This document shows positions 27,661-36,468 of a stretch of DNA of 64,000 bases, one piece after another. The notes beneath the pieces are model-generated. The model had not been told where the DNA came from. It worked only from the letters and a program-made list of their open reading frames with translations, and searched no databases. How positions within the stretch are numbered: position 1 is the stretch's first letter; every line of letters begins with the position of its first letter. The position numbers were made by a program, and so were the translations under genes. The DNA is from Gemmatimonadaceae bacterium (lineage in GTDB: Bacteria; Gemmatimonadota; Gemmatimonadetes; Gemmatimonadales; Gemmatimonadaceae), in the NCBI GenBank assembly GCA_020851035.1, contig JADZDM010000025.1, positions 248,001 through 312,000 of the forward strand, given 5' to 3'.

Positions 27661-28617
27661 GTGACGGCAGGGGCCCTGTTCGCCCCGTTCCTCGCCGCGC
27701 GCGGCGTGGTGATCGTGGATGGCGCGCTGGCCACGGAACTGGAGCGTCGCGGTGCCGATCTCTCAGACGCGCTCTGGTCGGCGCGGGTGCTGCTGGAACA
27801 GCCGGCGCTGATCCGCGCCGTGCACGACGACTACGTCGCGGCCGGGGCCGACATCGCGATCACGTCCACGTACCAGGCCACCTTCGAGGGGCTGGGGCGG
27901 CGGGGGCTGGATGCCGGCGCCGCCGCCGCGCTGATGCGGCGCGCGGTGCAGCTCGCCGTCGAGTCGCGCGACGCCTTCTGGGCGGTGGCGGCGAACCGCA
28001 CGGGACGTGCACGTCCGCTGGTGGCGGCGTCGGTGGGTCCGTATGGCGCCTTCCTCGCCGACGGGTCGGAGTACCGCGGCGACTACGCCCTCGACGAGGA
28101 GGGACTGGTCGAGTGGCACCGGGCACGCTTCCACCTGCTGGCGTCATCGGGGGCCGACCTGCTGGCGTGCGAGACGATCCCGTGTGCGGCCGAGGCGCGC
28201 GCCCTGCGCCGGCTGCTGCACGAGGTGCCCGGGGTGCAGGCCTGGTTCAGCTTCACGGCGCAGGATGGCGCACGCCTGCCGAGCGGCGAACGCTTCGCCG
28301 AGGTGGTGGCGGAGTGCGACGGTGACCCGCAGGTGGCGGCGGTGGGGATCAACTGCACGGCGCCCGCGCATGTGGAGTCACTCGTGCGCGCGGCCCGCGC
28401 GGTGACGGCCACCCCGATCCTCGTCTATCCGAACTCCGGCGAGTGCTGGCTGGCGGCCGAGCGTCGCTGGACGGCGGATCGCGACGGCCTCTCGCTGGCC
28501 AGTGGCGCGCCGGTCTGGCGTGACGCCGGGGCGACGATCTTCGGCGGCTGCTGTCGCACGACACCGGCAGACATCGCGGCGCTGGTGCGCGAACTCACCG
28601 CCGAGCGTGGCGCCTGA
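27661..28617 (+). CDS. mmuM: Homocysteine S-methyltransferase
   Basis: A 318-residue zinc-dependent methyltransferase that makes methionine from homocysteine with S-methylmethionine or SAM as donor. The zinc ligands are visible as GINCTAP and the pair in GGCCRTTP; GSEYRGDYA and TSTYQATFEG are characteristic family segments. The start is GTG. It is the last gene of the four-gene operon. In that context it could recycle methyl donor or product (SAM-derived homocysteine) used by the radical SAM enzyme, but it also works as a stand-alone housekeeping enzyme elsewhere, so the link is inferred from position only. Confidence 0.9.
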   Translation: MTAGALFAPFLAARGVVIVDGALATELERRGADLSDALWSARVLLEQPALIRAVHDDYVAAGADIAITSTYQATFEGLGRRGLDAGAAAALMRRAVQLAVESRDAFWAVAANRTGRARPLVAASVGPYGAFLADGSEYRGDYALDEEGLVEWHRARFHLLASSGADLLACETIPCAAEARALRRLLHEVPGVQAWFSFTAQDGARLPSGERFAEVVAECDGDPQVAAVGINCTAPAHVESLVRAARAVTATPILVYPNSGECWLAAERRWTADRDGLSLASGAPVWRDAGATIFGGCCRTTPADIAALVRELTAERGA

Positions 28618-28766
28618 GTGTGCCGCACCGCGGGCTCGGACCGCGGATTCCTGTCCGCTCCCGGGTCAGCACCGGCCGACCGCGTGCCGGCATTCCGTCC
28701 ACGCGGCACCATCGCCGCCAGGCTGGGCGCGCGGCCTCCTGACGGCGATGGGTGCGGGTGCCGCGG

Positions 28767-29216
28767 TTACTTCGAGGCGGCAGCGCGGATGTCGCGGCCC
28801 TTGAGCGGCCCGCCGAAGAGCGGCGACAGGATGCAGAAGTCGAACGTACCCGCCAGCAGGGGCACGGCGCCGATGACGGCGACGGTGGTGCCGGCCTTGC
28901 TGTCGGCCGCGATGCCGCCACCGATCATGCCGGCGCCGGCGACGACGCGCAGGATGCGGCCGGCAGGGCTGGACATGAACTGGGCGAACCCGCTCGACGC
29001 GAAGCCGTTGTCGCGGCGCGGCGCGGCGACCTCGCGCAGCGCGCCGGACTCCACCCGCTGCGCCGTCACCGAAGCGGCGTCGAGGCGCGGGCCACCGGCG
29101 GTGCTGGCGATCGCGACGTCACCGGACAGCGCCGCCGCGGCCTGGGCGTGTGTGGCGGCCGGCATCGCGACGATCGCGGCAGCGAAAAGGAACAGGATCG
29201 GTCGGGAATGAGTCAT
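28767..29216 (-). CDS. Secreted protein with DUF2892-like membrane segment
   Basis: A 149-residue protein. A signal peptide or first helix (SRPILFLFAAAIVAMPAATHAQA) is followed by a ~65-residue soluble linker. The C-terminal half, SPAGRILRVVAGAGMIGGGI then AVIGAVPLLAGTFDFCILSP, matches the DUF2892 pattern of two short helices ending in a GxxxFC-PL motif, as in YgaP-like inner membrane proteins. The start at 29216 is favoured because GGAG lies five bases upstream; earlier in-frame ATGs fall in a small tandem repeat. Function unknown. Confidence 0.65.
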   Translation of the reverse strand: MTHSRPILFLFAAAIVAMPAATHAQAAAALSGDVAIASTAGGPRLDAASVTAQRVESGALREVAAPRRDNGFASSGFAQFMSSPAGRILRVVAGAGMIGGGIAADSKAGTTVAVIGAVPLLAGTFDFCILSPLFGGPLKGRDIRAAASK

Positions 29217-29244
29217 GTGTGCTCCGTGACGGGTTCGGTCGGGC

Positions 29245-29273
29245 TGCATCGTGGCGTGCATCGTGGCGTGCAT
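29245..29273. repeat. Short tandem repeat (12-base unit)
   Basis: GCATCGTGGCGT is repeated twice in tandem plus a partial copy. The array creates a run of in-frame ATGs on the minus strand just upstream of the DUF2892-like gene start. Confidence 0.7.
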
Positions 29274-29405
29274 GCAGGAGAGCCCGAAACCGCCGCGAAG
29301 GATTCACGCCGTGTCGTGCGGCGCGCGGGCCTGAAGGACGGGTGACCGGTGTGTCAATGGCGCGCGGTGTGCACGGTGTCGATGCGTGCGCGGTGACCGT
29401 GCGAT

Positions 29406-29434
29406 TTGACAGCATCGTGCACGTGCGGTAGCCT
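29406..29434 (+). promoter_or_regulatory. Candidate promoter of the SusC-SusD operon
   Basis: A perfect TTGACA -35 box is followed after 17 bases by TAGCCT. A 7-base inverted repeat with an 18-base gap lies directly upstream and could bind a regulator. Confidence 0.45.
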
Positions 29435-29793
29435 ATCGCGCACTGACCGCTGCGCCCACGAATGGTTGCAGGTTGACCTCCCACGCAGCGTGCCAGCACG
29501 CATGCGTCGCGCGCGGCGCGGTGCGTGGTATTCCAGCGGACGCAGGTCGGTGCGCCAGCGCGGCGGATCGGCTGCCTGCGGCGTTCCCGGTGACCCGGTC
29601 GCCCTCGCACGCGCCTGTGCGTGTCTGCTGGCCCGCATCGCACGGCTCACATCGCACGTCGGTCACTCCATGCAGGTCAACCCATGCAGGTGTCGTACCA
29701 GCAGTCAGGCAGTGCGCTCAGCGCAACGCGATGCATGCCCCTGGCAATCCGCCATCCCGCGCTGACCACCACAACCCGGTACAGGGAATGAAG

Positions 29794-32700
29794 ATGAGAC
29801 AAGTGCTCACGGCACTGCTCGGCACCGCCCTGCTCGCGACGCAGGCCCTCGCGCAGCAGAAGACGGTGACCGGCAACGTGTCACGTGAGGGAGGCATCCC
29901 GCTGGCGGGTGTCGCGGTGACCGTGAAGGGCACCGGGCAGGGCACCATGACCAACAATGCGGGCGACTTCTCGATCCGCGCCGAGGTGGGGCAGGTGCTC
30001 AGCTTCCGGCGGATCGGCTACCTGCCGCGCGAGCGGACCGTGGGGGCCGAGAACACCATCCGCGTGATCCTCGAGAACACGGCGGCCGCCCTCGACCAGG
30101 TGGTGGTGACCGCCCTCGGCCAGACCACGGTGCAGCGCAACCTGGGCACCTCGCAGCAGACGGTGGCCGGTGCCGACATCGCGCAGACCGGCCGCGAGAA
30201 CTTCGTGAACTCGCTGCAGGGCCGCGTGGCGGGCGTGGAGGTGACGAGCACCTCCGGCGTGCCGGGCGCCTCGTCGTCGATCACGATCCGCGGCGTGAGC
30301 TCGATCAGCTCCAGCAACCAGCCGCTGATGGTGATCGACGGACTGCCGATGGACAACAAGACGCTGAACACCAACGTGCTGGCGTCGGACGCGCCGGGCT
30401 CGGTGACCGCGTTCAACAACCGCGGCCTGGACTTCACCAACCGCGCCGCCGACATCGACCCGGAGAACATCGAGTCGATGGTGGTGCTGAAGGGGCCCGA
30501 GGCCTCCGCGCTCTACGGCATCGACGCCGCCAACGGCGCGATCGTGATCACGACCAAGCGCGGGCGGGTGGGTGGTGGCCTGGAGTACAGCAACCGGTTC
30601 CGCGTCGACCAGACGCGCGCGCGGCCCACGCTCCAGCGCACCTACGGCCCGTCGACGATCTCTGGGGGCACCCTCGGCGCCTTCTCGTACTTCGGCGCGC
30701 CGTACTCGGCCGGCACCACGTTCTACGACAACATCGACGGCTTCTTCCAGCCGGCGATGACTCAGCACCACAACCTGGCCTTCAGCGGCGCCTCGGCGGA
30801 CAGCCGGCTGAACTACCGCATCTCGGTGTCGGCGGATAACCAGGGCAGCGTGGTGCCGAACTCGGACTACCGCAAGGTGAATCTCAGCGGCGCGACGCAG
30901 GCGCAGGTCACCAGCTGGCTCAAGGCCGACCTGTCGATCCAGTACGCGCAGTCGGACAACTCGCAGGTGTACAAGGGCACCAACGGCCCGCTGATCGGCC
31001 TGCTGCTGTGGCCGCAGACGGACAACGCCAGCGACTACCTGACGCCGGCCGGCACCCGCCGCCGGATCACGAACCTCGCCGCGAGCACCGAGACCGACAA
31101 CCCGTACTTCAACGTCGATCGGAATGCGATCACCAGCACCAACGGGCGCCTGATCGCGAACTTCGGCCTCGTGCTGACGCCGTTCTCCTGGGGCGACATC
31201 CGCGCCACGTTCGGCTCCGACGGCTACACCAACGAGAACCAGATCCTGCGGCACCCGGAGAGCGTGTACGGCAACACCTACAACGGTGTGCTGGACCTCG
31301 CGACCGACGTGACGCGCAACCTGAACTCGCAGACGATCCTGAACCTGCACAGCCGCAAGCTCGTGGGTGACTTCTCGATCAGCGGCCTGGTGGGGAACTC
31401 GATCTCGGACCTGCGTTCACAGGCCAACGCGCTCAAGGGCCAGGACTTCCTGGACCCGAACTTCGTGTCGATCAACAACACGGTGCTGCGGACCAACCGC
31501 ACGACGCTGGCGCAGCGCCGGCTGGTGAGTGCCTACGGGCAGGCGACGCTGTCGTTCCGGGACTACATGTTCGTGAACGTGACGGGGCGCAACGACTGGA
31601 CGTCGACGATCCCCACCGAGCGGAACAGCTTCTTCTATCCCTCGGTCTCGAGCAGCTTCGTGTTCTCGGATGCCTTCCCGTCGGTGGCGAAGTACGTGAC
31701 CGGCAAGCTGCGCGCGGCGTACGCCGAGGTGGGCAAGGACGCACGTCCGTATGCGTACCGCCCGTCGCTGGAGAGCAAGACGACGGCCAACGGCGGCTAT
31801 GGCTACGGCTTCACCGGCCCGAACCTGGCGCTCAAGCCGGAGTTCGCGCGGTCGTACGAGTTCGGCGCCGAGCTGAGCTTCCTGCAGGACCGGCTGGGCC
31901 TGGACGTGACCTGGTACCGCAAGCAGACGCGTGACCAGATCGTGAACGACATCCGCGGCAGCTACGCGACCGGCTTCATCCTGTTCAACCTGAACGGGGC
32001 GGTGACGCGCAACGAGGGCACCGAGATCACGCTCCGCGCCCGCCCGGTGGTGAAGCGCGGGTTCACGTGGGACGTGCTGGCGAACTTCGAGCATGCCTGG
32101 GGCAAGGTGCTCCGGCTGCCGAACGCGCTGCCGGAGTCGTACGTGTCGGACACCTGGCTGTTCGGCAACATCCGCAACGGCACCGCGCCGGGCCTCTCGA
32201 CACGCTCGCTGACGGGCCAGTTCTACCTGCGGAACACCGCCGGCAAGCTGCTGATCGACCCGACCACCGGGTTGCCGCTGCGCTCGACGGCGTTCGTCGA
32301 TGCCGGCTACGATCGCCAGCCCGACTTCACCATCGGCCTGACGAACACGTTCCGGTACAAGCGCTTCTCGCTGAACTTCCTGGTGGACATCCGGAAGGGC
32401 GGGGACGTGTTCAACGCCACCGAGCAGTTCCTGACATCGCGTGGCCTGAGCAACCGGACGCTGGACCGCGACCAGGCCCGGGTGATCGATGGCGTGCTGC
32501 GCGACGGCAAGGAGAACTCCGCCACGCCCACCGCCAACAACATCGTGGTGCTGCCGTCGTCGCAGACGGCGTACTACGAGAACATCAGCGAGGAGCTGTT
32601 CATCGAGCGGAACATCAACTGGGTGCGCCTGCGCGACGTGACGCTGCGCTTCAGCATGCCCGGCAAGTACCTGATGGCGCGCGACGCGAGTGTCTTCGTG

Positions 32701-32859
32701 ACGGGCACCGACCTGTTCGTGTTCACCAACTACACCGGCCTCGACCCGATCGTGAACGGCAACACGGCTGCCGTGGGCGGCTCCGGGGCGTCGGGCATCG
32801 ACTACGGCAACTTCCCGATCCCGCGCGGCCTCGCGTTCGGGCTGACGGTGAGGTACTGA
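29794..32859 (+). CDS. SusC/RagA-type TonB-dependent outer membrane transporter
   Basis: A 1021-residue transporter. A signal peptide (QVLTALLGTALLATQALAQQ) is followed by a carboxypeptidase-regulatory-like beta-sandwich (VTGNVSREGGIPLAGVAVTV), typical of SusC proteins. Next is the plug domain, with LQGRVAGVEVTSTSGVPGAS, SITIRGVSSI and PLMVIDGLPM, and then a large 22-strand barrel ending in an aromatic residue (LAFGLTVRY). It moves oligosaccharides, peptides or other large ligands across the outer membrane with TonB energy. The start is taken at 29794 because AGGGA lies six bases upstream and the ATG at 29788 is too close to it. The SusD partner follows after three bases. No glycosidase lies in this operon, so the ligand may not be a glycan. 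Confidence 0.93.
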   Translation: MRQVLTALLGTALLATQALAQQKTVTGNVSREGGIPLAGVAVTVKGTGQGTMTNNAGDFSIRAEVGQVLSFRRIGYLPRERTVGAENTIRVILENTAAALDQVVVTALGQTTVQRNLGTSQQTVAGADIAQTGRENFVNSLQGRVAGVEVTSTSGVPGASSSITIRGVSSISSSNQPLMVIDGLPMDNKTLNTNVLASDAPGSVTAFNNRGLDFTNRAADIDPENIESMVVLKGPEASALYGIDAANGAIVITTKRGRVGGGLEYSNRFRVDQTRARPTLQRTYGPSTISGGTLGAFSYFGAPYSAGTTFYDNIDGFFQPAMTQHHNLAFSGASADSRLNYRISVSADNQGSVVPNSDYRKVNLSGATQAQVTSWLKADLSIQYAQSDNSQVYKGTNGPLIGLLLWPQTDNASDYLTPAGTRRRITNLAASTETDNPYFNVDRNAITSTNGRLIANFGLVLTPFSWGDIRATFGSDGYTNENQILRHPESVYGNTYNGVLDLATDVTRNLNSQTILNLHSRKLVGDFSISGLVGNSISDLRSQANALKGQDFLDPNFVSINNTVLRTNRTTLAQRRLVSAYGQATLSFRDYMFVNVTGRNDWTSTIPTERNSFFYPSVSSSFVFSDAFPSVAKYVTGKLRAAYAEVGKDARPYAYRPSLESKTTANGGYGYGFTGPNLALKPEFARSYEFGAELSFLQDRLGLDVTWYRKQTRDQIVNDIRGSYATGFILFNLNGAVTRNEGTEITLRARPVVKRGFTWDVLANFEHAWGKVLRLPNALPESYVSDTWLFGNIRNGTAPGLSTRSLTGQFYLRNTAGKLLIDPTTGLPLRSTAFVDAGYDRQPDFTIGLTNTFRYKRFSLNFLVDIRKGGDVFNATEQFLTSRGLSNRTLDRDQARVIDGVLRDGKENSATPTANNIVVLPSSQTAYYENISEELFIERNINWVRLRDVTLRFSMPGKYLMARDASVFVTGTDLFVFTNYTGLDPIVNGNTAAVGGSGASGIDYGNFPIPRGLAFGLTVRY

Positions 32860-32862
32860 GCC

Positions 32863-34497
32863 ATGTCATCCATCACTGAAGCCACGGGAGTGCGCGTGAC
32901 GCGCGCCAATCGCATGGGACGGACGCTGGGGAAGGCCACCCGGACGGCGGCAGTCGCCAGCCTGCTGGTGGTCACCGCCGGCTGCAAGGACTTCCTCGAC
33001 GTCAACACCAACCCGAACGGGCCGCAGGTGGTCTCGGCGAACCTGTACCTGGCGCCGATGCTGCACTGGTTCGTGACGTCCCCCCAGCTCGATGCCCGGT
33101 TCGTGGGGCGCTACACGCAGCAGTGGTCGCTGCCGGGTACGTCGCTCTCCACCTGGGACCGGATGGGCTACGACCCGTCCAGCGACAACGGCGCGCAGCA
33201 GTGGCGTGACGTGTACTGGAGCCTGGGCCAGAACCTGGTGGACATGAACACGAAGGCCGAGGCCGAGCAGCGCTGGGACCTGCTGGGCGTGGGCCAGGTC
33301 CTGAAGGCGTGGGGCTGGCAGGTCACCACCGACCTCCACGGCGAGATCATCGTCAAGGAGGCCATCGACCAGTCGAAGTTCGTGTTCAACTACGACACGC
33401 AGGAGTTCGCGTACCAGGAGATCCAGCGGCTGCTGGGCGAGGCGATCAAGAACCTCCAGCGCGCCGACGGGGCGGTGGACCAGGCCTACCTCGCCCGCAC
33501 CGACAAGATCTACAACGGTGACCGTGCGAAGTGGCTCAAGCTCGCCTACGGCATGCTGGCGCTGAACCTGAACCACTACTCGAACAAGGCGTCGTACAAC
33601 CCCGACAGCGTGATCAAGCTGGTGGACCTGGCGTTCGCCAGCAACGCGGACGATGCGCTGCTGACCTACCCGGCGACGCAGAACGACGACATGAATTTCT
33701 TCGGCCGCACGCGTGCCAACATGCAGAACTACCGGCCCACGCAGTTCGTGGTCGGCCTGCTGAACGGCACCGCGCTGGGCGGGGTGGTGGATCCGCGCCT
33801 GAGCCGGATGCTGCCGGCCGCGCCGGACGGCGTGTACCGCGGCCTCGACATCAACGTCGTCGGGGTCGGGGCGCTCACCACCGCGCAGCAGCCGAACAAC
33901 TTCTACGGGTTCCCCGGCACGGGTGGCCTGCAGCAGCCGGGCCGCTACTTCTTCGACGACAAGGCGAAGATGCCGGCCATGACCTACGCGCAGCTGCAGT
34001 TCATCAAGGCCGAGGCGGCGTACCGGAAGGGTGACCTGGCCACGGCGCTGCTCGCCTACCGCAACGGCGTCTCGTCGCACCTCGACTTCGTGAATGCGCG
34101 GAACCTGGACAACAACCAGTCGCCCACGCAGATCACGGCCACCGAGAAGGCGGCCTTCCTCGGCAACCCGGTGATCGTGCCGCTGGCGCCGGGCGACCTG
34201 ACGCTCACGCAGATCATGTCGCAGAAGTACATCGCGCAGTGGGGCTGGGGCCACAACGAGCTCTGGATGGACATGCGCCGCCACCACTACACCGACCTCG
34301 ATCCGGCCGGTGCGGCACAGGTCTACCCCGGCTTCGCGCCGCCGACGAACCTCTATCCCGACAACGGCGGGAAGATCGTGCAGCGGATCCGTCCGCGCTT
34401 CAACTCCGAGTACGTGTGGAACAGCGCCAGCCTCGGCACCATCGGGGCGCTCGCGCTGGACTACCACACGAAGCCGATGTGGATCACCCTCCCCTGA
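32863..34497 (+). CDS. SusD/RagB-type ligand-binding lipoprotein
   Basis: A 544-residue surface lipoprotein that caps the SusC barrel and presents ligand. The lipobox VTAGC puts lipidated Cys at residue 41, followed by the familiar KDFLDVNTNPN opening. Tetratricopeptide-like helices and the family's late block (LPLAPGDL-like VPLAPGDLTLTQI, then MSQKYIAQWGWGHNELWMDM) are present. The N-terminus before the signal helix is longer than usual; an internal ATG at 32914 would give a more typical signal. It is co-transcribed with SusC and with the DUF4397 lipoprotein. This is the SusD-like-2 (RagB) subgroup by its general appearance. Confidence 0.92.
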   Translation: MSSITEATGVRVTRANRMGRTLGKATRTAAVASLLVVTAGCKDFLDVNTNPNGPQVVSANLYLAPMLHWFVTSPQLDARFVGRYTQQWSLPGTSLSTWDRMGYDPSSDNGAQQWRDVYWSLGQNLVDMNTKAEAEQRWDLLGVGQVLKAWGWQVTTDLHGEIIVKEAIDQSKFVFNYDTQEFAYQEIQRLLGEAIKNLQRADGAVDQAYLARTDKIYNGDRAKWLKLAYGMLALNLNHYSNKASYNPDSVIKLVDLAFASNADDALLTYPATQNDDMNFFGRTRANMQNYRPTQFVVGLLNGTALGGVVDPRLSRMLPAAPDGVYRGLDINVVGVGALTTAQQPNNFYGFPGTGGLQQPGRYFFDDKAKMPAMTYAQLQFIKAEAAYRKGDLATALLAYRNGVSSHLDFVNARNLDNNQSPTQITATEKAAFLGNPVIVPLAPGDLTLTQIMSQKYIAQWGWGHNELWMDMRRHHYTDLDPAGAAQVYPGFAPPTNLYPDNGGKIVQRIRPRFNSEYVWNSASLGTIGALALDYHTKPMWITLP

Positions 34498-34507
34498 GCG
34501 CACTGCC

Positions 34508-35278
34508 ATGAAACTCTTCAGATCCCTGGTGATGCTCCTCGGGGCGGTGTCCCTCGCCGCGTGCGAGAAGAACGCCGTGCAGGACCTCACCTCCGCCGTG
34601 CCGCGGGCACGGATCCGGTTCTACAACTTCGGCCTCGGCGCGCCGGGCGTGAACTTCTACGCCAACGCGATCAAGATGACCGCCATCACCTCGGCCACGG
34701 GCACTGAGGCTGTCACCGGCGTGGCCTACGGTGCCGTCGGGTCGGGCGGGTTCTATTCCTCAGTCGACCCGGGCGAGGTCACACTCACCGGCAAGATCGC
34801 GGCGGCCACCGACAAGGACCTGGCCATCTCGAGCCTCACCACCACGCTCGTGGACGGCAAGGCCTACTCGTTCTACCAGAGCGGGCCGTACAGCACGGCG
34901 ACGAAGACGGTGGATGCGTTCATCGTCGAGGATCCGTTCAGCACGGCGGTGGACTTCACGCAGGCGCGTGTCCGTTTCGTGAACGCGGTCTCGAACGCGG
35001 CGCCGCTCACGCTGTACGTGAAGCACACGACCACGCTGGCCGAGACGGCGATCGGCACCGAGGTGGCCTACAAGGGTGCCGGCACGTTCATCGCGATCCC
35101 CGGCGGCGTGTACGACATCTCCGCACGGCTCACGGGCATGTCCACCAACGCTATCGCCCGCACGGCGGTGTCGTTCTCGGCGGGCAAGGTCTACACCGTC
35201 TCGGCCCGCGGTGACATCACCATCACCTCGGCCACGGCCACCAACCGCCCGTTCCTGGACAACACGGCGAACCAGTAG
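34508..35278 (+). CDS. DUF4397-domain lipoprotein
   Basis: A 256-residue exported lipoprotein. The signal ends SLAAC (Cys19). Two DUF4397-type beta-sandwich repeats follow, the first beginning ARIRFYNFGLGAPGVNFY and the second ARVRFVNAVSNAAPLTLY. These domains often accompany SusC/SusD pairs as surface accessories that may bind ligand. The gene starts ten bases after SusD and ends 22 bases before a strong hairpin, so it closes the operon. Its biochemical role is unknown. Confidence 0.88.
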   Translation: MKLFRSLVMLLGAVSLAACEKNAVQDLTSAVPRARIRFYNFGLGAPGVNFYANAIKMTAITSATGTEAVTGVAYGAVGSGGFYSSVDPGEVTLTGKIAAATDKDLAISSLTTTLVDGKAYSFYQSGPYSTATKTVDAFIVEDPFSTAVDFTQARVRFVNAVSNAAPLTLYVKHTTTLAETAIGTEVAYKGAGTFIAIPGGVYDISARLTGMSTNAIARTAVSFSAGKVYTVSARGDITITSATATNRPFLDNTANQ

Positions 35279-35300
35279 GTGGATGTGCAGTGTGCAGGCA

Positions 35301-35333
35301 CGAACGCCCCCGGCAGGCTGCCGGGGGCGTTCG
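35301..35333 (+). terminator. Strong hairpin closing the SusC-SusD-DUF4397 operon
   Basis: CGAACGCCCCCGGCAG pairs perfectly with CTGCCGGGGGCGTTCG (16 base pairs, one central base, so a loop of a few bases in practice). Only a weak T-containing stretch follows. It stands between convergent units and probably works both ways. Confidence 0.75.
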
Positions 35334-35361
35334 TCGTACGGTGGGGTCGCAGTGGCCGACG

Positions 35362-35820
35362 CTAGCGAGCCTTTGCGGTCGTGGTGATCTCGATGACACC
35401 GAGCTCATGACCCGTCCCGAACATCTGCACGGCGCGATTCTGGTCGTGAAATCGCATTTCCGCGACACTGGTCGCCGGGAGCACGCTGACTTCGTTCACC
35501 GATGGCTGGCGCGTGCCATCGATGTAGTAGACGATCTCGGTCGCGCCGTAGCGGAGGTCGGCGCCGATGTTCGCCGGCATCGCCCGCCCCATCCCCCCGG
35601 AGGTGAGCCAGCGCGGACGAAGCCCCCGGATGATGTCCAGCGCGCTCACGTATGCCCCGATGGAACCCTCGAGATCGTCCCTCGTGATGCGATTGAGGTC
35701 ACCACGCTTCTTCCTGGCCGGTGCCGCCCGTGGAGCCGCCGCGGTGTCTTGCGCGTGTCCGACGACCGGCGTGAGGGCTGCGACTGCCACTGCGAGGAGG
35801 AGGTGACGTCGTCGGATCAT
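35362..35820 (-). CDS. Short secreted TonB-plug-like protein (paralogue 1)
   Basis: A 152-residue exported protein with signal peptide (LLLAVAVAALTPVVGHAQ). The mature part resembles an isolated TonB-receptor plug: RDDLEGSIGAYVSALDIIRG, a strand EIVYYIDGTRQPSVNEV, then GTGHELGVIEITTT, matching the plug's final GxGxIxIxT strand. No barrel follows. It is a clear paralogue of the next gene, of the same length (152 residues). The family may serve as a surface or periplasmic adaptor; its function is unknown. A basic KKRGD stretch follows the signal in both. Confidence 0.75.
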   Translation of the reverse strand: MIRRRHLLLAVAVAALTPVVGHAQDTAAAPRAAPARKKRGDLNRITRDDLEGSIGAYVSALDIIRGLRPRWLTSGGMGRAMPANIGADLRYGATEIVYYIDGTRQPSVNEVSVLPATSVAEMRFHDQNRAVQMFGTGHELGVIEITTTAKAR

Positions 35821-35885
35821 CTGGGCAACGATCTGTGAGGAGTGACTTCCGATCGTCCTGCGAGGGTACCGGACGAATGGCGATC

Positions 35886-36344
35886 TCAGCGCGGCGTGCC
35901 GGTGGTCTTCACCTCGATCACGCCAAGCTCATGCCCGGGCCCGTGCATCTGGATCGCCCGGTTCTGGTCGAGGTACCGCATCTCCAGCACGAGCGCCGCG
36001 CGCAGCGTGATCAACTCGTTCAGGGATGGCTGCCGGTTGCCGTCGATGTAGACGATGATCTCGGTGGCACCGCCGCCGGGCTGTCCGTCGCCGCCGGCCT
36101 GGGCCATCCGGCCCATGGTGGGGTTCAGCCAGCGCGGGCGCAGCGTGCGGATGATGTCGATGGCGGTGACGAAGGTGCTGCCGTTGCCCTCGAAGTCTTC
36201 CTTCGTGAGGCGCATCATGTCCCCGCGCCGCTTCTTCACCGGCTGCGGCTGGGTATCCTGCACCACCACCTGCGCACGCGCGGTGGTCGGCGCGACGAGG
36301 CCGATGGTTGCGGCGAGCAGCACGGGACGCAGGAGACGGCGCAT
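35886..36344 (-). CDS. Short secreted TonB-plug-like protein (paralogue 2)
   Basis: A 152-residue exported protein, upstream tandem partner of the previous gene. A signal peptide ends TTARAQ, then KKRRGDMMRLTKEDFEG, TAIDIIRTLRPRWL, EIIVYIDGNRQPSLNEL and GPGHELGVIEVKTT align with the first paralogue. About half the mature residues appear identical by eye, suggesting an old duplication. It could form the operon head with paralogue 1 (about 65 bases apart). An AT-rich stretch (AATTAGTATCAT on the minus strand) upstream may hold the -10 box. Confidence 0.75.
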   Translation of the reverse strand: MRRLLRPVLLAATIGLVAPTTARAQVVVQDTQPQPVKKRRGDMMRLTKEDFEGNGSTFVTAIDIIRTLRPRWLNPTMGRMAQAGGDGQPGGGATEIIVYIDGNRQPSLNELITLRAALVLEMRYLDQNRAIQMHGPGHELGVIEVKTTGTPR

Positions 36345-36468
36345 GGAGACCCCGGGGGTAGGATGGCAGTGCGCGCCAGCCGCGGCGGCGTGACGCACGC
36401 ATGATACTAATTCGGCGCAGCGGGACCTGCATGCGCCGGAGGGGGTCCCGGGTGACGGGACGAAGTGC

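Larger units (their letters stand above)
29217..29793. other. Divergent intergenic region and SusC leader
   Basis: This 577-base stretch holds no convincing gene. It contains a short tandem repeat, the candidate promoter of the SusC operon (listed separately), an inverted repeat GCACGGT/ACCGTGC (29371-29377 and 29396-29402) just before that promoter, and then about 350 transcribed bases ahead of the SusC start. The leader has AGGGA six bases before the chosen ATG. Confidence 0.55.

Noticed and set aside
29329-29357. A TTGACA on the minus strand as promoter of the DUF2892-like gene
   Set aside because: The matching -10 position reads TCAGGC, which is a poor fit, so only the -35-like sequence is present.
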